A stretch of DNA of 16,045 bases, taken from the NCBI GenBank assembly GCA_031290635.1, contig JAITNE010000010.1:1-16045 (forward strand), read 5' to 3'. Positions 6,801-16,008 of the stretch are shown here, piece after piece. Numbering within the stretch: position 1 is the first letter of the stretch; each line of letters begins with the position of its first letter. This stretch comes from Tannerella sp. GTDB taxonomy: Bacteria; Bacteroidota; Bacteroidia; Bacteroidales; Tannerellaceae. A program made the translations under genes and the position numbers. Below the pieces are notes generated by a model. That model ran no database searches and was not told the DNA's origin. It worked only from the letters and a program-made list of their open reading frames with translations.

Positions 6801-7319
6801 GCAATCAACGCGGAGGACAGGATATTGGTTGATAATACGGATGCGCCGGAGATTTTTTACGGATTTAATGTAAATATCTCTTACAAAAACTTCACGCTTT
6901 CGACCCTTTTTCAAGGACAGGGAAAATACCTCAAACAGACAGTAACCGAAGGCAACCGCGGAGTCGCCGGCAACTACTTCAAATGGTGGTACACGGACAG
7001 ATGGACGCCCGACAACCGCGATACGGAGGTCGCAAGAGCCTGGACACGCGGCGGACAGTACTGGGAATACGGCTCAAACATGAATACCTACTTTCTCGAC
7101 AACACCGCTTACCTGCGACTGAAAAATGTAGTGTTGACATACGACGTTCCCGCTCGATACTACCGTTCGACAGGTATTACCAAAGCAAGCATCAACCTGT
7201 CAGGCAACAACCTGGCGTTGATTTACAGCGCGACGGATAAATTCGACCCTGAGACCAGCGGCGCGGAAGTTTATCCGACCATGAAGACTTTTGCAATCGG
7301 CGCTAACATAACATTTTAG
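3855..7319 (+). CDS. SusC/RagA-family TonB-dependent outer-membrane transporter (SusC1)
   Basis: Outer-membrane barrel that imports a ligand held by its SusD partner, powered by TonB. The frame stays open upstream to 3813, but the first ATG is 3855, giving 1154 residues that begin with a signal peptide (MTKVLYFILKRKLLLCFFVS..., cleavage near residue 27-29). Next comes a 112-residue repeat region (residues 32-143), then a carboxypeptidase-regulatory-like domain (about 146-225, GAAVWV...GTVTDANGQFEI), the SusC signature DEVVVVGYG (about 228-236), a plug with SVLKDASAAIYGAQAANGVI (about 330-350), and the barrel ending in ITF with the usual terminal Phe. DVNGDGAINAEDRI is typical of the family. 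The repeat region is unusual, and there is no STN domain that would signal through an anti-sigma factor. The partner susD1 starts 27 bases downstream. Confidence 0.95.
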   Translation: MTKVLYFILKRKLLLCFFVSLLTAGFAYSSEKATQTTSNAVSSTENTAPTTASNERIEAKSASTTSSDASINLKPSSTDESDGSIDLKPDSTEAGQRQHYPKIQSNQRGRRNNLPKPSSTGESDGSIDLKPSSTAQDDGKTSAKTLRGAVSDGRTNEPIAGAAVWVKNDGSSKGTVTDANGQFEIKFGSLPVTLSVSYIGYKTQEIELYELPESTIAITLSEGTNLLDEVVVVGYGVQKKINVVGAVTSLRGEELRAIPATSTTTALSGRLPGVVVIQQNGEPGNLGARLLVRGRSTLGGDANTGPLIVIDGILGRSIDEIDPNDIASLSVLKDASAAIYGAQAANGVILITTRSGKSGKPRLNYNFYQGFMTPTVIPQVCDAAEYATMLSEYQTAIGQTLTYDARDIELFRSGADPWEHPNTDWYSALIRKWTTTSRHNLSIDGGFGDLTYFVSLGYKNDEAMYEQSSTSYDQYNVRAKVDIPINEWLKAGVDLTGFQTHREYPYRSSAQIVTSATRLVPTSLAFWPTGEPGPDVEYGDNPVVTSTFAGGKNDQHTYRVQNTFKVSITPPFVKGLALNASYDYDINNFYRKRFFQPWTLYFPNWNQATRDPNTGFVTAMPLTPTLRSPQEVDAPQNTEDYQRTVNQTFNVNLTYSRTFGSHDVTAYAGFEQYATNYNDFLGYRTGFISDQVQIMNAGANLNKNTTGTASLYARKSYIGRLTYSFQGKYLAEALFRADGSLKFPPNKRWGYFPGVLAGWRASEETVWKEHLAVINDFKLKVSYGKMGMDPGASYQYLNKFGTSSGMVFGTGTDVETVIGPPTVANPDITWETQTTRNLGFESNILNSLFYLNFDYFYNVRDNILAARNASVPAFTGLSLPSENLARVDNHGVEIEAGLRKTIKKDLYVELGGNFSFNRNEVVFQDEPERVVPWQVTTGHPYGTKLMYESIGVFRDAEHVNSYAHWNGAQEGDLIFRDVNGDGAINAEDRILVDNTDAPEIFYGFNVNISYKNFTLSTLFQGQGKYLKQTVTEGNRGVAGNYFKWWYTDRWTPDNRDTEVARAWTRGGQYWEYGSNMNTYFLDNTAYLRLKNVVLTYDVPARYYRSTGITKASINLSGNNLALIYSATDKFDPETSGAEVYPTMKTFAIGANITF
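3859..3890 (-). promoter_or_regulatory. Minus-strand promoter for the antisense RNA
   Basis: Read on the minus strand: TTTG (3890-3887), 20 bp, TACTTTTG (3866-3859). This fits the Bacteroidota consensus, and the -7 octamer is identical to that of the sense promoter at 3646-3653. It lies within codons 2-12 of susC1. The predicted start near 3853 coincides with the first base of a hairpin. Confidence 0.5.
3948..4283 (+). repeat. Eight 42-bp units behind the SusC1 signal peptide
   Basis: In-frame 14-codon units start at 3948, 3990, 4032, 4074, 4116, 4158, 4200 and 4242; all but the second start with Lys. The units at 4074 (KPSSTDESDGSIDL) and 4200 (KPSSTGESDGSIDL) differ at two of 42 bases although they lie 126 bp apart, so duplication is recent. 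ACGAC-TCG recurs at the same offset in units 3948 and 4032. In unit 4116 the CGGCAGCAT core is displaced by one base and therefore read in another frame, which turns an acidic Ser/Asp sequence into a basic one (GQRQHYP); unit 4158 is similarly shifted, and phase is regained by 4200. The peptide is probably a flexible periplasmic linker. Confidence 0.88.
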
Positions 7320-7346
7320 TTCAACATAAATTTTTAATTTAACGAT

Positions 7347-9254
7347 ATGAAAAAGATTATATATATCATCATTTCAGCAGTCGTAGCAGCGGCTACATCC
7401 TGTACAGACGTGCTCGATCAAAAAGCGGTGGATTCATTCAACGAAGACATCGTCTTTTCGGACATCAAATTAGTGAACGCCTACCTTGGATCGTGCTACA
7501 GGCGAATGGGAGGCGCAGGCGACGACGGAGTACTCGGCATGCACCGAGACATGCTCGGCTCGCAAACCGAACACACTTACGCGCCCTTTCGCCCCGGCTC
7601 GTATGTTTTCGTAAAAGGAACGTTAAGTCCCGACAACCTGGGGTTTTTCTCCGCAGCAATCGGCGGGGAATGGTTATATTGGGATAATTTGTATGCCAAC
7701 ATCCAAAACCTCAATACAATCATAGATAAAGTAGATAACACGCCCGTGGCAAACGTTGCAGAAGAATCTCTGCGTACACAAATCAAAGGCGAAGCGTATT
7801 TTATCCGCGCGTTTATGTATTTGCATCTTTTACAGCTTCACGGAGGAGTGGTTTTGGTTGATAAACCGTTTTCGTTGAATCAGGACTTCAGTGTATTCAC
7901 CCGATCGTCCATTGCGGACACAAAAGACTTCATATTGAGCGATATTTCTCAAGCTATAGCCCTGATACCGGCCGAGATAGAGCAGGGACACGGAAGTAGA
8001 GCCGCCGCCGCTGCATTGAAATCACGGCTGCTGACTTTTTGCTCCAGCGAACTGCCCAACGGAGGCTACGAATCAGGCAATACATTAGTTTCATTCCCCG
8101 CCGGAAGCCGCACAGCGCTCCTGGAAGCCGCACGCGACGCAGCAAAAGACTTGATTGACGGAAAATACGGCGCTTTCGCCCTCGTTGGAAACATCTCCGA
8201 GCCTGTTTTACCGCTCACCGAAGCACAGATTTTGGAGTATGCCGACGTTTATTTCAACATCTTCAACCAGCATGGCGCCTGGAACACCGAAACAATCTGG
8301 GCTATACAGTATGCGCAGACCGACAGCAAAATAAATAACGCCAACCGATGGAACGGACCGAACGGCTACCATAATTCGGGCAACAGTCAGCCGTCCGAAC
8401 AGTCGGTAAGGACTTACGAAATGGCGGACGGCACGCCGTTTGTCTGGGACGCCGTTAACCCCGGAAATGATACCTTGCGGCGAGCTACAGCTGAACAATT
8501 GGCCGTCAATCCGACCTTAAATCCCTACAACGGTCGCGAACCTCGTTTTTACGGCACTTTATTGTTTCACGGCGCGCCCTGGCAGGAACGCCCCGCCGAC
8601 GCAAAACATTTAGACCCGTATAACAAGATTCAGACCGGACACTTCTACAATCTCGACGGCACAATACGACAATTCGGCGTAGATACACGCAACTCCGAAA
8701 TCGAAGACTGGAACGGTACTTATACCGGTTATTATCTGAAGAAGTTTATGGATCCGGACGTCGAAGGACAGTATTACCGCAACACCAATCATTGGGTCGA
8801 ACTCCGCTACGCCGAAATCCTGCTCAACTATGCCGAAGCCCTGATTGAACTCGGCGACGCCAACAGCATCACCGAAGGACTGAAAGCGTTGAATCAAGTG
8901 CGCAACCGCGCCGGTTTACCCGGTCGCATTACATCATCACAAGCCGAAGCGAGAGTTTTCCTGCGTCACGAGCGAGATATTGAGTTCTTTGGCGAAGGAC
9001 ATCACTTTTGGGATGTACGTCGATGGAAAACCGCTTCCGGACTGATAGAAAAGACCGTCGTTCTACCCTCGAAAAACGATTTCTACGGAATCAAAATCAA
9101 AGAGTTTGTCAACGGCGACATGGAATGGTTGCTCGACTACAAAAACAGAGTTGACGACCGTTCCTGGGGAGGCGATCACTTCTACTGGCTACCAATCCCC
9201 CGCGCCGAAATCAACAAAGCCCCGCAACTGCAACAAAACCCCGGATATAAATAA
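7347..9254 (+). CDS. SusD/RagB-family surface lipoprotein (SusD1)
   Basis: Outer-membrane lipoprotein that forms the lid on SusC1 and binds the imported ligand at the cell surface. The 635-residue product starts MKKIIYIIISAVVAAATSC, with lipidated Cys19, followed by TDVLDQK. The N-terminal SusD-like half includes KGEAYFIRAFMYLHLLQLHGGVVLVDKP with its helical repeats. The C-terminal RagB/SusD signatures are LRYAEILLNYAEALIELGD, ALNQVRNRAGLPG and ERDIEFFGEGHHFWDVRRWK (about residues 485-560). Length is slightly above the common range. It lies 27 bases behind susC1, so the two are cotranscribed. The ligand is unknown, because no conserved sugar-binding motif can be read from sequence alone. Confidence 0.95.
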   Translation: MKKIIYIIISAVVAAATSCTDVLDQKAVDSFNEDIVFSDIKLVNAYLGSCYRRMGGAGDDGVLGMHRDMLGSQTEHTYAPFRPGSYVFVKGTLSPDNLGFFSAAIGGEWLYWDNLYANIQNLNTIIDKVDNTPVANVAEESLRTQIKGEAYFIRAFMYLHLLQLHGGVVLVDKPFSLNQDFSVFTRSSIADTKDFILSDISQAIALIPAEIEQGHGSRAAAAALKSRLLTFCSSELPNGGYESGNTLVSFPAGSRTALLEAARDAAKDLIDGKYGAFALVGNISEPVLPLTEAQILEYADVYFNIFNQHGAWNTETIWAIQYAQTDSKINNANRWNGPNGYHNSGNSQPSEQSVRTYEMADGTPFVWDAVNPGNDTLRRATAEQLAVNPTLNPYNGREPRFYGTLLFHGAPWQERPADAKHLDPYNKIQTGHFYNLDGTIRQFGVDTRNSEIEDWNGTYTGYYLKKFMDPDVEGQYYRNTNHWVELRYAEILLNYAEALIELGDANSITEGLKALNQVRNRAGLPGRITSSQAEARVFLRHERDIEFFGEGHHFWDVRRWKTASGLIEKTVVLPSKNDFYGIKIKEFVNGDMEWLLDYKNRVDDRSWGGDHFYWLPIPRAEINKAPQLQQNPGYK

Positions 9255-9275
9255 TGTATATACAGAACAAATCAC

Positions 9276-9300
9276 CACGTCGTTATCAAACAACGGCGTG
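9276..9300 (+). promoter_or_regulatory. Intercistronic hairpin between susD1 and susC2
   Basis: CACGTCGTT (9276-9284) and AACGGCGTG (9292-9300) form a 9-bp stem with one G-U pair and a 7-nt loop in the 81-bp gap. TTATCAGTATTAATC follows, without a T-run, so it is a weak terminator at best. It may act as an RNA-stability or attenuation element that sets the ratio of the two pairs. No promoter match is seen in the gap. Confidence 0.4.
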
Positions 9301-9335
9301 TTATCAGTATTAATCTAAAAGAAATTAAATCAGTT

Positions 9336-12300
9336 ATGTCTATTTTTAATTTTAATCAACGAAGCAAACGACTTCTATTAATGGTACTCCTGACCGTTGT
9401 TATATTCAATACAGGTTTTACAATGCTTGCCTTGGCGCAACAAGACCGGATTGTAACAGGCCGGATTACCGACAACGCCGGCGTTCCTCTCCCCGGAAGC
9501 AGCGTATGGATTAAAGAAACCGCTACAGGAACGGCAACAGATGCGGATGGCAATTATGTCATCAAGATAAGCGACGATTTGCAAAATCCTATACTTGTAG
9601 CTTCATTTATTGGCTATAATAAGGTCGAAGAAGTTGTCAACAACCGTACGTCTATTGACTTTATCCTGTCGGAATCGTTTGAACAAATCGAAGACGTCGT
9701 CGTCGTAGGTTACGGAGTGCAAAAGAGGGCGAGCGTTGTCGGTTCCATATCTACAATTAAGCCTGCGCAGTTAAGATTGCCGACCGGACAGATTTCTACA
9801 GCTCTTGCAGGTCAGTTGGCAGGGGTCATTTCTATCCAGCGATCGGGTGAACCGGGCGAGAGTGCACAGTTTTGGATACGGGGAGTAAGTACGACCAACA
9901 GCGCTTCCAACAAACCGCTTGTATTGGTGGACGGCATTGAACGGGACTTGGATCTGGTGGATGTGGAAGACATCGAAACCTTTTCGGTGCTTAAAGATGC
10001 CACGGCGACCGCTATTTACGGTGTACGCGGCGCTAACGGAGTACTTTTGATTACCACGCGGAGCGGTGAACAGGGACCGGCTAAAGTTACCATACGCGCC
10101 GAGTCAGGGATGACTTCCCCGACCATGCTTCCGACGATGGCTGACGCCGTACAATACGCAACATTCTACAATGAAGCGTACAGTTATACTTCGGATGGAG
10201 GAAAACATCTGTTCGACGAAGCGACTATAGCCAAGATACGCTCCGGCGAAGACCCCGATCTTTATCCCAATGTCAACTGGGTAAAAGAAATGTTTAAACC
10301 TGCGGCTTTTAATCAGCGCGTAAATACCAGCATCAGCGGAGGAGGAAACATTGCGCGATATTTTGTATCAGGCTCTTATTACCACGAAGGCAGTATTTAC
10401 ACTGAAGACAATACCCAACGCTACAACACTTCAATTGACTATGACAAATTTAATTTTCGTTCCAATGTGGACTTGAACCTGACGCCCACAACTATTGTGA
10501 ATGTCAATCTGTCGAATATCTACGAAACGCGCGTATCTCCCAACAGTGAAAAGGAAGATATCTGGTCGAGAGCATTTACTTATGCGCCCGGACTGGTTCC
10601 GGCCATTTATTCCGACGGCTCTCTTTCGGCGTATCCCGGTGGCGGACAGAGTCCGTACAACTTGCTTACACAGGATGGTTTCAAAAACGAATACTGGAAT
10701 AATGCACAAGCTCTCTTAGGATTGAAACAGGATTTAGGCGGACTAATAAAAGGACTTGAAGGCAACATCAAATTTTCGTGGGATATGGTTACCGGACAGG
10801 CAGTCAATTACTCAAGAACACCAAATACTTTTTATGCTTACGGGCGCGATGCTGAAGGCAATCTGCTATTTAATCCCGTTGTGTCGAACGGTTCGGAAAC
10901 ATTGGGTTACGGCAAAAGCTCTTCCGGAAGGAAAATCTTTTATTTAGAAGGATCATTGACTTATTCCCGTCTTTTTGGCATTCACCGGATAGGCGCATTG
11001 TTCCTTTACAATCAGAAATCGCTAAGGTATGTTCAGGCGGCGGATATTGACCACTCCGTACCCTATCGCAATCAAGGTATTGCAGGACGTGTAACTTACG
11101 GATTCGACGACCGTTATTTCGTTGAAAGTAATTTTGGATACAACGGTTCGGAGAATTTCAGTCCCGGACAACGTTTCGGATTCTTTCCCTCCGTTGCGCT
11201 GGGCTGGTTGATTTCAAGCGAAGAGTTTTTTCAATCCCTCACTCCTGCAATCAGCAAATTAAAGGTCAGGGGGTCTTACGGTTTGGTCGGTAATGATCAA
11301 ATCGGACAAGACACGCGGTTTATTTACCACGACGCGTTCAATCTCAATGTCGCTAATGCCTATTCTTTGGGACAACAGTCCACCGCAAAAACAGGAGCTA
11401 AAATCAGTACCTACGGAAGTCCCAATGTGTCGTGGGAAAAATCTAACAAGTTAGATATAGGAGTAGAATTATCGCTGTGGAATCAAATCAACATACAAGC
11501 CGACTATTTCCGTGATTACCGTACAGGCATTTTTCTTCAACGAAGTGATTTAACGTATGTGGCAGGTATCGCTACTTTGCCTTACGTCAACATCGGCGAA
11601 GTGTTGAACCGCGGCGCAGAGCTGCAGTTGGAATCTTTCCATACCGTCGGCAATGTTCAGGTGAACATCAGAGGCAACTTTACTTACAATCGCAATAAAA
11701 TAATTAAAAACGCACAGCCAACTCCGGAATATCCCTATATGAGTAAGATAGGACTTCCTGTAGATCAACAAACAGGTTATGTTGCTTTAGGATTATTTGC
11801 TTCTCAGGAAGAGATTGACCAAAGTCCGCCACAATACGGAACGTTGCGCACAGGAGATATTAAATACAAGGATATCAACGGAGACGGCGTTATTAATTCA
11901 TACGATCAGGTGCCTATAGGACGTACATGGGTGCCGGAAATCACTTATGGCTGGGGAGCTTCATTTCAATGGAACAGCTTTGATCTTTCGTTCTTGTTTC
12001 AGGGAGTTGAAAATACAACCATGTTCTTGAGCGGAACTGCTTTCAGAACATTCTCAGGAGCGGGCGAAGCAACTTCGGGCTTTTATGAAGATGTGTATAA
12101 CAACGCATGGAGACTGGACAATCCCGATCCGAACGCCAAATACCCCCGTGCAACAATCGGCACTAACACTAACAATAATCAGACCTCTACATTCTGGCAA
12201 AGAGATATTAGTTATATGAGATTGAAAAATGCCGCCATCGGATATACCGTACCCAAGAGTCTTACTAAAAATGCACATATCCAAAGCCTGCACTTTTATC

Positions 12301-12425
12301 TTTCAGGCGTAAATCTGCTCACCTTCTCAGGCTTCAATCTGTTTGATCCTGAAATTGACAATCAGCAGGGTTCTAAATATCCGCCCAACAGAATTATTAA
12401 TATTGGTCTCAATCTAAACTTTTAA
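9336..12425 (+). CDS. SusC/RagA-family TonB-dependent outer-membrane transporter (SusC2)
   Basis: Second TonB-dependent importer of the cluster, 1029 residues. A signal peptide (MSIFNFNQRSKRLLLMVLLT..., cleavage near LALA-QQ) leads straight into a carboxypeptidase-regulatory-like domain (VTGRITDNAGVPLPGSSVW), then VEDVVVVGYG-type signature EDVVVVGYGVQKR (about residue 120), a plug with SVLKDATATAIYGVRGANGVLLITTRSG, and a barrel ending in LNLNF. It is paralogous to SusC1: both continue GVQK after the signature and share GEPG in the plug. Unlike SusC1 it has no 42-bp repeat insertion, which helps to show that the insertion is extra. DINGDGVINSYDQV is the family's usual Asp-rich motif. susD2 follows after 13 bases. 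Confidence 0.95.
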   Translation: MSIFNFNQRSKRLLLMVLLTVVIFNTGFTMLALAQQDRIVTGRITDNAGVPLPGSSVWIKETATGTATDADGNYVIKISDDLQNPILVASFIGYNKVEEVVNNRTSIDFILSESFEQIEDVVVVGYGVQKRASVVGSISTIKPAQLRLPTGQISTALAGQLAGVISIQRSGEPGESAQFWIRGVSTTNSASNKPLVLVDGIERDLDLVDVEDIETFSVLKDATATAIYGVRGANGVLLITTRSGEQGPAKVTIRAESGMTSPTMLPTMADAVQYATFYNEAYSYTSDGGKHLFDEATIAKIRSGEDPDLYPNVNWVKEMFKPAAFNQRVNTSISGGGNIARYFVSGSYYHEGSIYTEDNTQRYNTSIDYDKFNFRSNVDLNLTPTTIVNVNLSNIYETRVSPNSEKEDIWSRAFTYAPGLVPAIYSDGSLSAYPGGGQSPYNLLTQDGFKNEYWNNAQALLGLKQDLGGLIKGLEGNIKFSWDMVTGQAVNYSRTPNTFYAYGRDAEGNLLFNPVVSNGSETLGYGKSSSGRKIFYLEGSLTYSRLFGIHRIGALFLYNQKSLRYVQAADIDHSVPYRNQGIAGRVTYGFDDRYFVESNFGYNGSENFSPGQRFGFFPSVALGWLISSEEFFQSLTPAISKLKVRGSYGLVGNDQIGQDTRFIYHDAFNLNVANAYSLGQQSTAKTGAKISTYGSPNVSWEKSNKLDIGVELSLWNQINIQADYFRDYRTGIFLQRSDLTYVAGIATLPYVNIGEVLNRGAELQLESFHTVGNVQVNIRGNFTYNRNKIIKNAQPTPEYPYMSKIGLPVDQQTGYVALGLFASQEEIDQSPPQYGTLRTGDIKYKDINGDGVINSYDQVPIGRTWVPEITYGWGASFQWNSFDLSFLFQGVENTTMFLSGTAFRTFSGAGEATSGFYEDVYNNAWRLDNPDPNAKYPRATIGTNTNNNQTSTFWQRDISYMRLKNAAIGYTVPKSLTKNAHIQSLHFYLSGVNLLTFSGFNLFDPEIDNQQGSKYPPNRIINIGLNLNF

Positions 12426-12438
12426 AATTACAGTAAAG

Positions 12439-14352
12439 ATGAAAACAAGTTTTATTATTATTATTCGCAATCAGTTGCTTGTTGCAATGGCTTGCCTGTT
12501 TATGGCAGCGTGCGATTCATTTCTTGATCAGCAACCGCTTGATCAACCTACAACTACAGAAGATATTTTCAAAAGCAGAGTTAATTCCGAGAAATATCTT
12601 TTTCAATGTTACAGTTACATACCGGATTATTGGTTGCTTAGCGCCGCAAGCGGTTATCCGTGGAGCGCCGCTTCAGACGAGGCGGATGTATCCTGGCCTC
12701 ATGAGGTACATAAAATGAATGACGGGTCATGGAATCCGAACGATGTACCTTATGGCAAATGGCAAAATACCTATCAAGGATTTCGGGATATTAATTATTT
12801 CCTGAAAAACATTGATATGTGTAAGGAATTAAGCTCTGAAGAAATAGCTCAATACAAAGCTGAAGTACGTTTTGTAAGGGCTTTGCTCTACACCAATCTT
12901 ATCAGAACTTACGGACCTGTTGCCGTCGTGCACGATGACCTGTTGGAACTTGACAAGGAACATCTTATCGGCAGAAATACGTTCGAATACTGTGTAGATT
13001 ACGTATCCGGCGAACTGACGGAAATAGCCGGCATTTTATATCCTTCGCAAAACAACACCAATCTCGGCAGACCTGTAAGCGGCGCTGCTCTCGCCCTGAA
13101 AGCAGTCTTGCTCAATTTTGCGGCAAGTCAGTTATTTAATACAAATACATCTATTTATGCCGAATGGAAAAGCAATATCACCGGCGAAACACTGATGCCC
13201 GTCTCCTACAGCGAACAAAAATGGAGAAATGCTGCTACGGCGGCAAAATCCGTTATCGACTTGGGGATATATAATTTGTACAAAGTTTATGATCAAAGCA
13301 ACAACATTGATCCCTACGCTTCCATCTATGGAATTCATTACCAGAAATGGAATTCGGAATTGATTTTCGGACGCCACATGACCTTCGGCAGTACCGAAGC
13401 GGAGGCAAGAAACTTTGTTTATCGCATTACTCCGAAAGTTTTTACCGGAGGATGGGGCGGACTCAGCGTTTCACAGAAACAGGTAGATGCTTTTGCCATG
13501 AATAACGGCAAATATCCAATCACCGGATATAGCGACGGCAGCCCGGAGTGGAACGGTAAAGACGGCAGAAATCCCATCATCGACCAGGCATCAGGTTATT
13601 CCGAAACAGGAGCTACTAATTTCCTCCATCCCTGGGACAAGGAAACAATACTTACATATAATATGTATGTAAACCGTGAACCGCGCTTCTACATGAGTAT
13701 TGTTTATGATAATCTCAAATGGATATATGGCAGTAATCTGGCAAAAAATGCGGTCATTGATTATGGGAAAGACGGGAATTGTTACGAAGCCAGCGGCACC
13801 AATCATCCCCTGACAGGATATACGCCCCGAAAGTTCACATTCAGGGAAACCGATCCGAGTTTGGGAAACAGCGGATTTGTCTTCCCCCTGTGGCCTTTGA
13901 TTCGTCTTGCCGAAATTTATCTGGATTACGTGGAGGCTTTGATTGAATATGACTTTCAAAACCCGGACGTACTAAAATATTGGAACGAACTGCGTGCCAG
14001 AGCCGGCGTTCCCAATATAGAAACCGTATATCCCGGCATCGAAAACGACCGGGACAGGTTACGGCTTATGTTGCGACGCGAACGTCAAGTAGAACTGTTC
14101 TTCGAGAACAGCCGTTACTTCGATATACGCCGCTGGAAGATAGCCGAAGTAACAAATAACGCCTGTCCGATTTACGGTATGAATATAACCGTAGATGACG
14201 GCGCTCCAAACAGTATCGGCAATACTGATTTTTGGAAACGGACGCCCATTTACAGGGGAGTACGCACGTTTCTTCCGAAACATTACCTCTATCCGTTGCA
14301 TCAAAATGAATTGGACAGAAATAAAGTTATTGAACAATCGTGGGGATGGTAA
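12439..14352 (+). CDS. SusD/RagB-family surface lipoprotein (SusD2)
   Basis: Ligand-binding lid lipoprotein paired with SusC2, 637 residues. The signal peptide ends in the lipobox LFMAAC with Cys25, followed by DSFLDQQPLDQPTTTEDIF, the usual SusD opening. KAEVRFVRALLYTNLIRTYGPVAVV belongs to the helical scaffold. The C-terminal signatures are PLIRLAEIYLDYVEALIEY, YWNELRARAGVP and RRERQVELFFENSRYFDIRRWK (about 546-567). The 13-base gap to susC2 indicates cotranscription. It differs widely from SusD1 in the middle of the protein, so the two pairs may prefer different ligands; that is inference. Confidence 0.95.
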   Translation: MKTSFIIIIRNQLLVAMACLFMAACDSFLDQQPLDQPTTTEDIFKSRVNSEKYLFQCYSYIPDYWLLSAASGYPWSAASDEADVSWPHEVHKMNDGSWNPNDVPYGKWQNTYQGFRDINYFLKNIDMCKELSSEEIAQYKAEVRFVRALLYTNLIRTYGPVAVVHDDLLELDKEHLIGRNTFEYCVDYVSGELTEIAGILYPSQNNTNLGRPVSGAALALKAVLLNFAASQLFNTNTSIYAEWKSNITGETLMPVSYSEQKWRNAATAAKSVIDLGIYNLYKVYDQSNNIDPYASIYGIHYQKWNSELIFGRHMTFGSTEAEARNFVYRITPKVFTGGWGGLSVSQKQVDAFAMNNGKYPITGYSDGSPEWNGKDGRNPIIDQASGYSETGATNFLHPWDKETILTYNMYVNREPRFYMSIVYDNLKWIYGSNLAKNAVIDYGKDGNCYEASGTNHPLTGYTPRKFTFRETDPSLGNSGFVFPLWPLIRLAEIYLDYVEALIEYDFQNPDVLKYWNELRARAGVPNIETVYPGIENDRDRLRLMLRRERQVELFFENSRYFDIRRWKIAEVTNNACPIYGMNITVDDGAPNSIGNTDFWKRTPIYRGVRTFLPKHYLYPLHQNELDRNKVIEQSWGW

Positions 14353-14385
14353 CATTATCATTAATTAATTAAACAAATTAGAACA

Positions 14386-15942
14386 ATGAAGAAAAGTCTT
14401 TTTTTAATAATTGCCGGTATCTTGCTGATGTTTACCTCATGCGAAGATAACCGCAGTCAAAATTTCGTTCCCGACAAAGTATATCTTGTAAAAACAGGTC
14501 TGCTTGTCGAAGAATCCTTTGATACGGGCGAAAAAGTAATCACCCGGCTTTGGGCTAACAAGAGCGGATTGAATAATATTCCCTGCACGGTAACCTATTC
14601 CATAGATGCTGTGGCGCTGGCACAATACAACGCCGAAAATGAGACCGTTCTCGAAGTGCTGCCGGCAGACTGTTATTCCATAACTCAATATACTTTCAGG
14701 ATTGAAGGCAACGAACAATACGCGAAGTTTCAGATTGAGTACGATCCGACAAGGATTGCGCAGAAATGGGAAGACCTGCACTCAAAAGATCCTGAGTTTT
14801 CAAAATATGGGACAACAAATTTTGTTCTTCCTGTAACTATCTCTTCCGACGGAGTTGAAGCGATAGAATCTCAAAAGTCCGTCCTTCTTCAGTTTGAAGT
14901 TAACGAGCCGATGATAAGGGCGATAACCGACAACTTTGATGTGATTCGTGTATTTGAGGATGATGATCAGGAAACAATCGAAAGGCAGGTTGAATTTGGC
15001 ATGAGTTTTGTCAACCGGTGGGATGGCGCAGTCAGCTTGGAAACCGACCGACAGGCATTAAAGTTATTGGTAAATGAGGCGCGAGGCAAGATTCGCTATA
15101 CCGAAACGCGCTTGAAGTCGAAGACCGCAGGCGACACTGAAGAGTTTTCAAACATCCTGACACATATCGACGGCGTTCTTCCTCCCGCAGACGCTTACAC
15201 CTTATCCGACAATCTGTCGGTACAAGCAGGTGTGAACACAATAACGGTCGTATGCACCATTAACAAATCAAAACTTCATCCCGGACTGAATATCATTCCT
15301 GTAAAACTTACCGGAGTGCCCGAACCTCTGAAAACAGATCCGCAAAAAAACATCTGTTACATACCTGTTCAGTACGTACCCAACCGTTCAAAGATAGCTA
15401 TCAAGAGTTCGTCGTCGCATCAGAGCGCTGATTACAGCCCTGTGCGTATAGCCGGAGTATTCGACGGCGATTTCGATACATCATGGCGTCCGGGCGTCGG
15501 AAGTGCAAGTTATCCCTCCGGAATAGGCAACGACAATCGTCCTGCTATCGTAGTAGATCTCGGCGCTGAGACCGACGTTACGGCAGTAGAGCTATGGACT
15601 CGTGGCGACGGGCAACGGCAGGGAAGCCGTACCGAAACCTACAGCGGAGGAGCATACATCCAGAACCTGAAAATCCATGTCAGCTCCGACGATCAATGCT
15701 GGGAAGAGGCTAACGGAGAGTTCCTGCTGCAAGGTACTGCATTAATTACCGCAGCCAAAAGCTATTGGGGTAATGCCTTGCTGGATTATAACTGGAAAAA
15801 CGACAATCCTGACAGCGCTCCCTGTACGCTCACCTTGCCGACAACTGCCAGAGGACGGTATGTGATTATATGGTACGGCGAAAACAAAAGAGCCAATCAG
15901 GCTGACATCTGGGAATTGTTCATATACGGTCTTCGACAATAA
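14386..15942 (+). CDS. DUF1735 / F5-8 type C (discoidin) domain surface lipoprotein, probable glycan-binding protein
   Basis: Stands in the SusE/F position behind a SusCD pair and is probably exposed at the cell surface to bind glycan. The 518-residue product begins MKKSLFLIIAGILLMFTSC with lipidated Cys19. The first domain (about 28-160) fits DUF1735: KVYLVKTGLLVEESFD and VALAQYNAENETVLEVLPADCYSI, the latter like the family's YN...LP...YS motif. A second Ig-like or DUF1735-related segment follows (about 170-330). The C-terminal 180 residues resemble an F5/8 type C domain: RIAGVFDGDFDTSWRPG, PAIVVDLGAETDVTAVELW, a strand-rich core, and YVIIWYGENKRANQADIWELFIYG. No catalytic motif is seen. It starts 33 bases after susD2, in the same operon. 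Confidence 0.88.
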   Translation: MKKSLFLIIAGILLMFTSCEDNRSQNFVPDKVYLVKTGLLVEESFDTGEKVITRLWANKSGLNNIPCTVTYSIDAVALAQYNAENETVLEVLPADCYSITQYTFRIEGNEQYAKFQIEYDPTRIAQKWEDLHSKDPEFSKYGTTNFVLPVTISSDGVEAIESQKSVLLQFEVNEPMIRAITDNFDVIRVFEDDDQETIERQVEFGMSFVNRWDGAVSLETDRQALKLLVNEARGKIRYTETRLKSKTAGDTEEFSNILTHIDGVLPPADAYTLSDNLSVQAGVNTITVVCTINKSKLHPGLNIIPVKLTGVPEPLKTDPQKNICYIPVQYVPNRSKIAIKSSSSHQSADYSPVRIAGVFDGDFDTSWRPGVGSASYPSGIGNDNRPAIVVDLGAETDVTAVELWTRGDGQRQGSRTETYSGGAYIQNLKIHVSSDDQCWEEANGEFLLQGTALITAAKSYWGNALLDYNWKNDNPDSAPCTLTLPTTARGRYVIIWYGENKRANQADIWELFIYGLRQ

Positions 15943-16008
15943 ATTTATTAACGGAAAATATATTTCATCATATTATGGAGTACGATTATACCGATTTTAT
16001 CCCGATTA

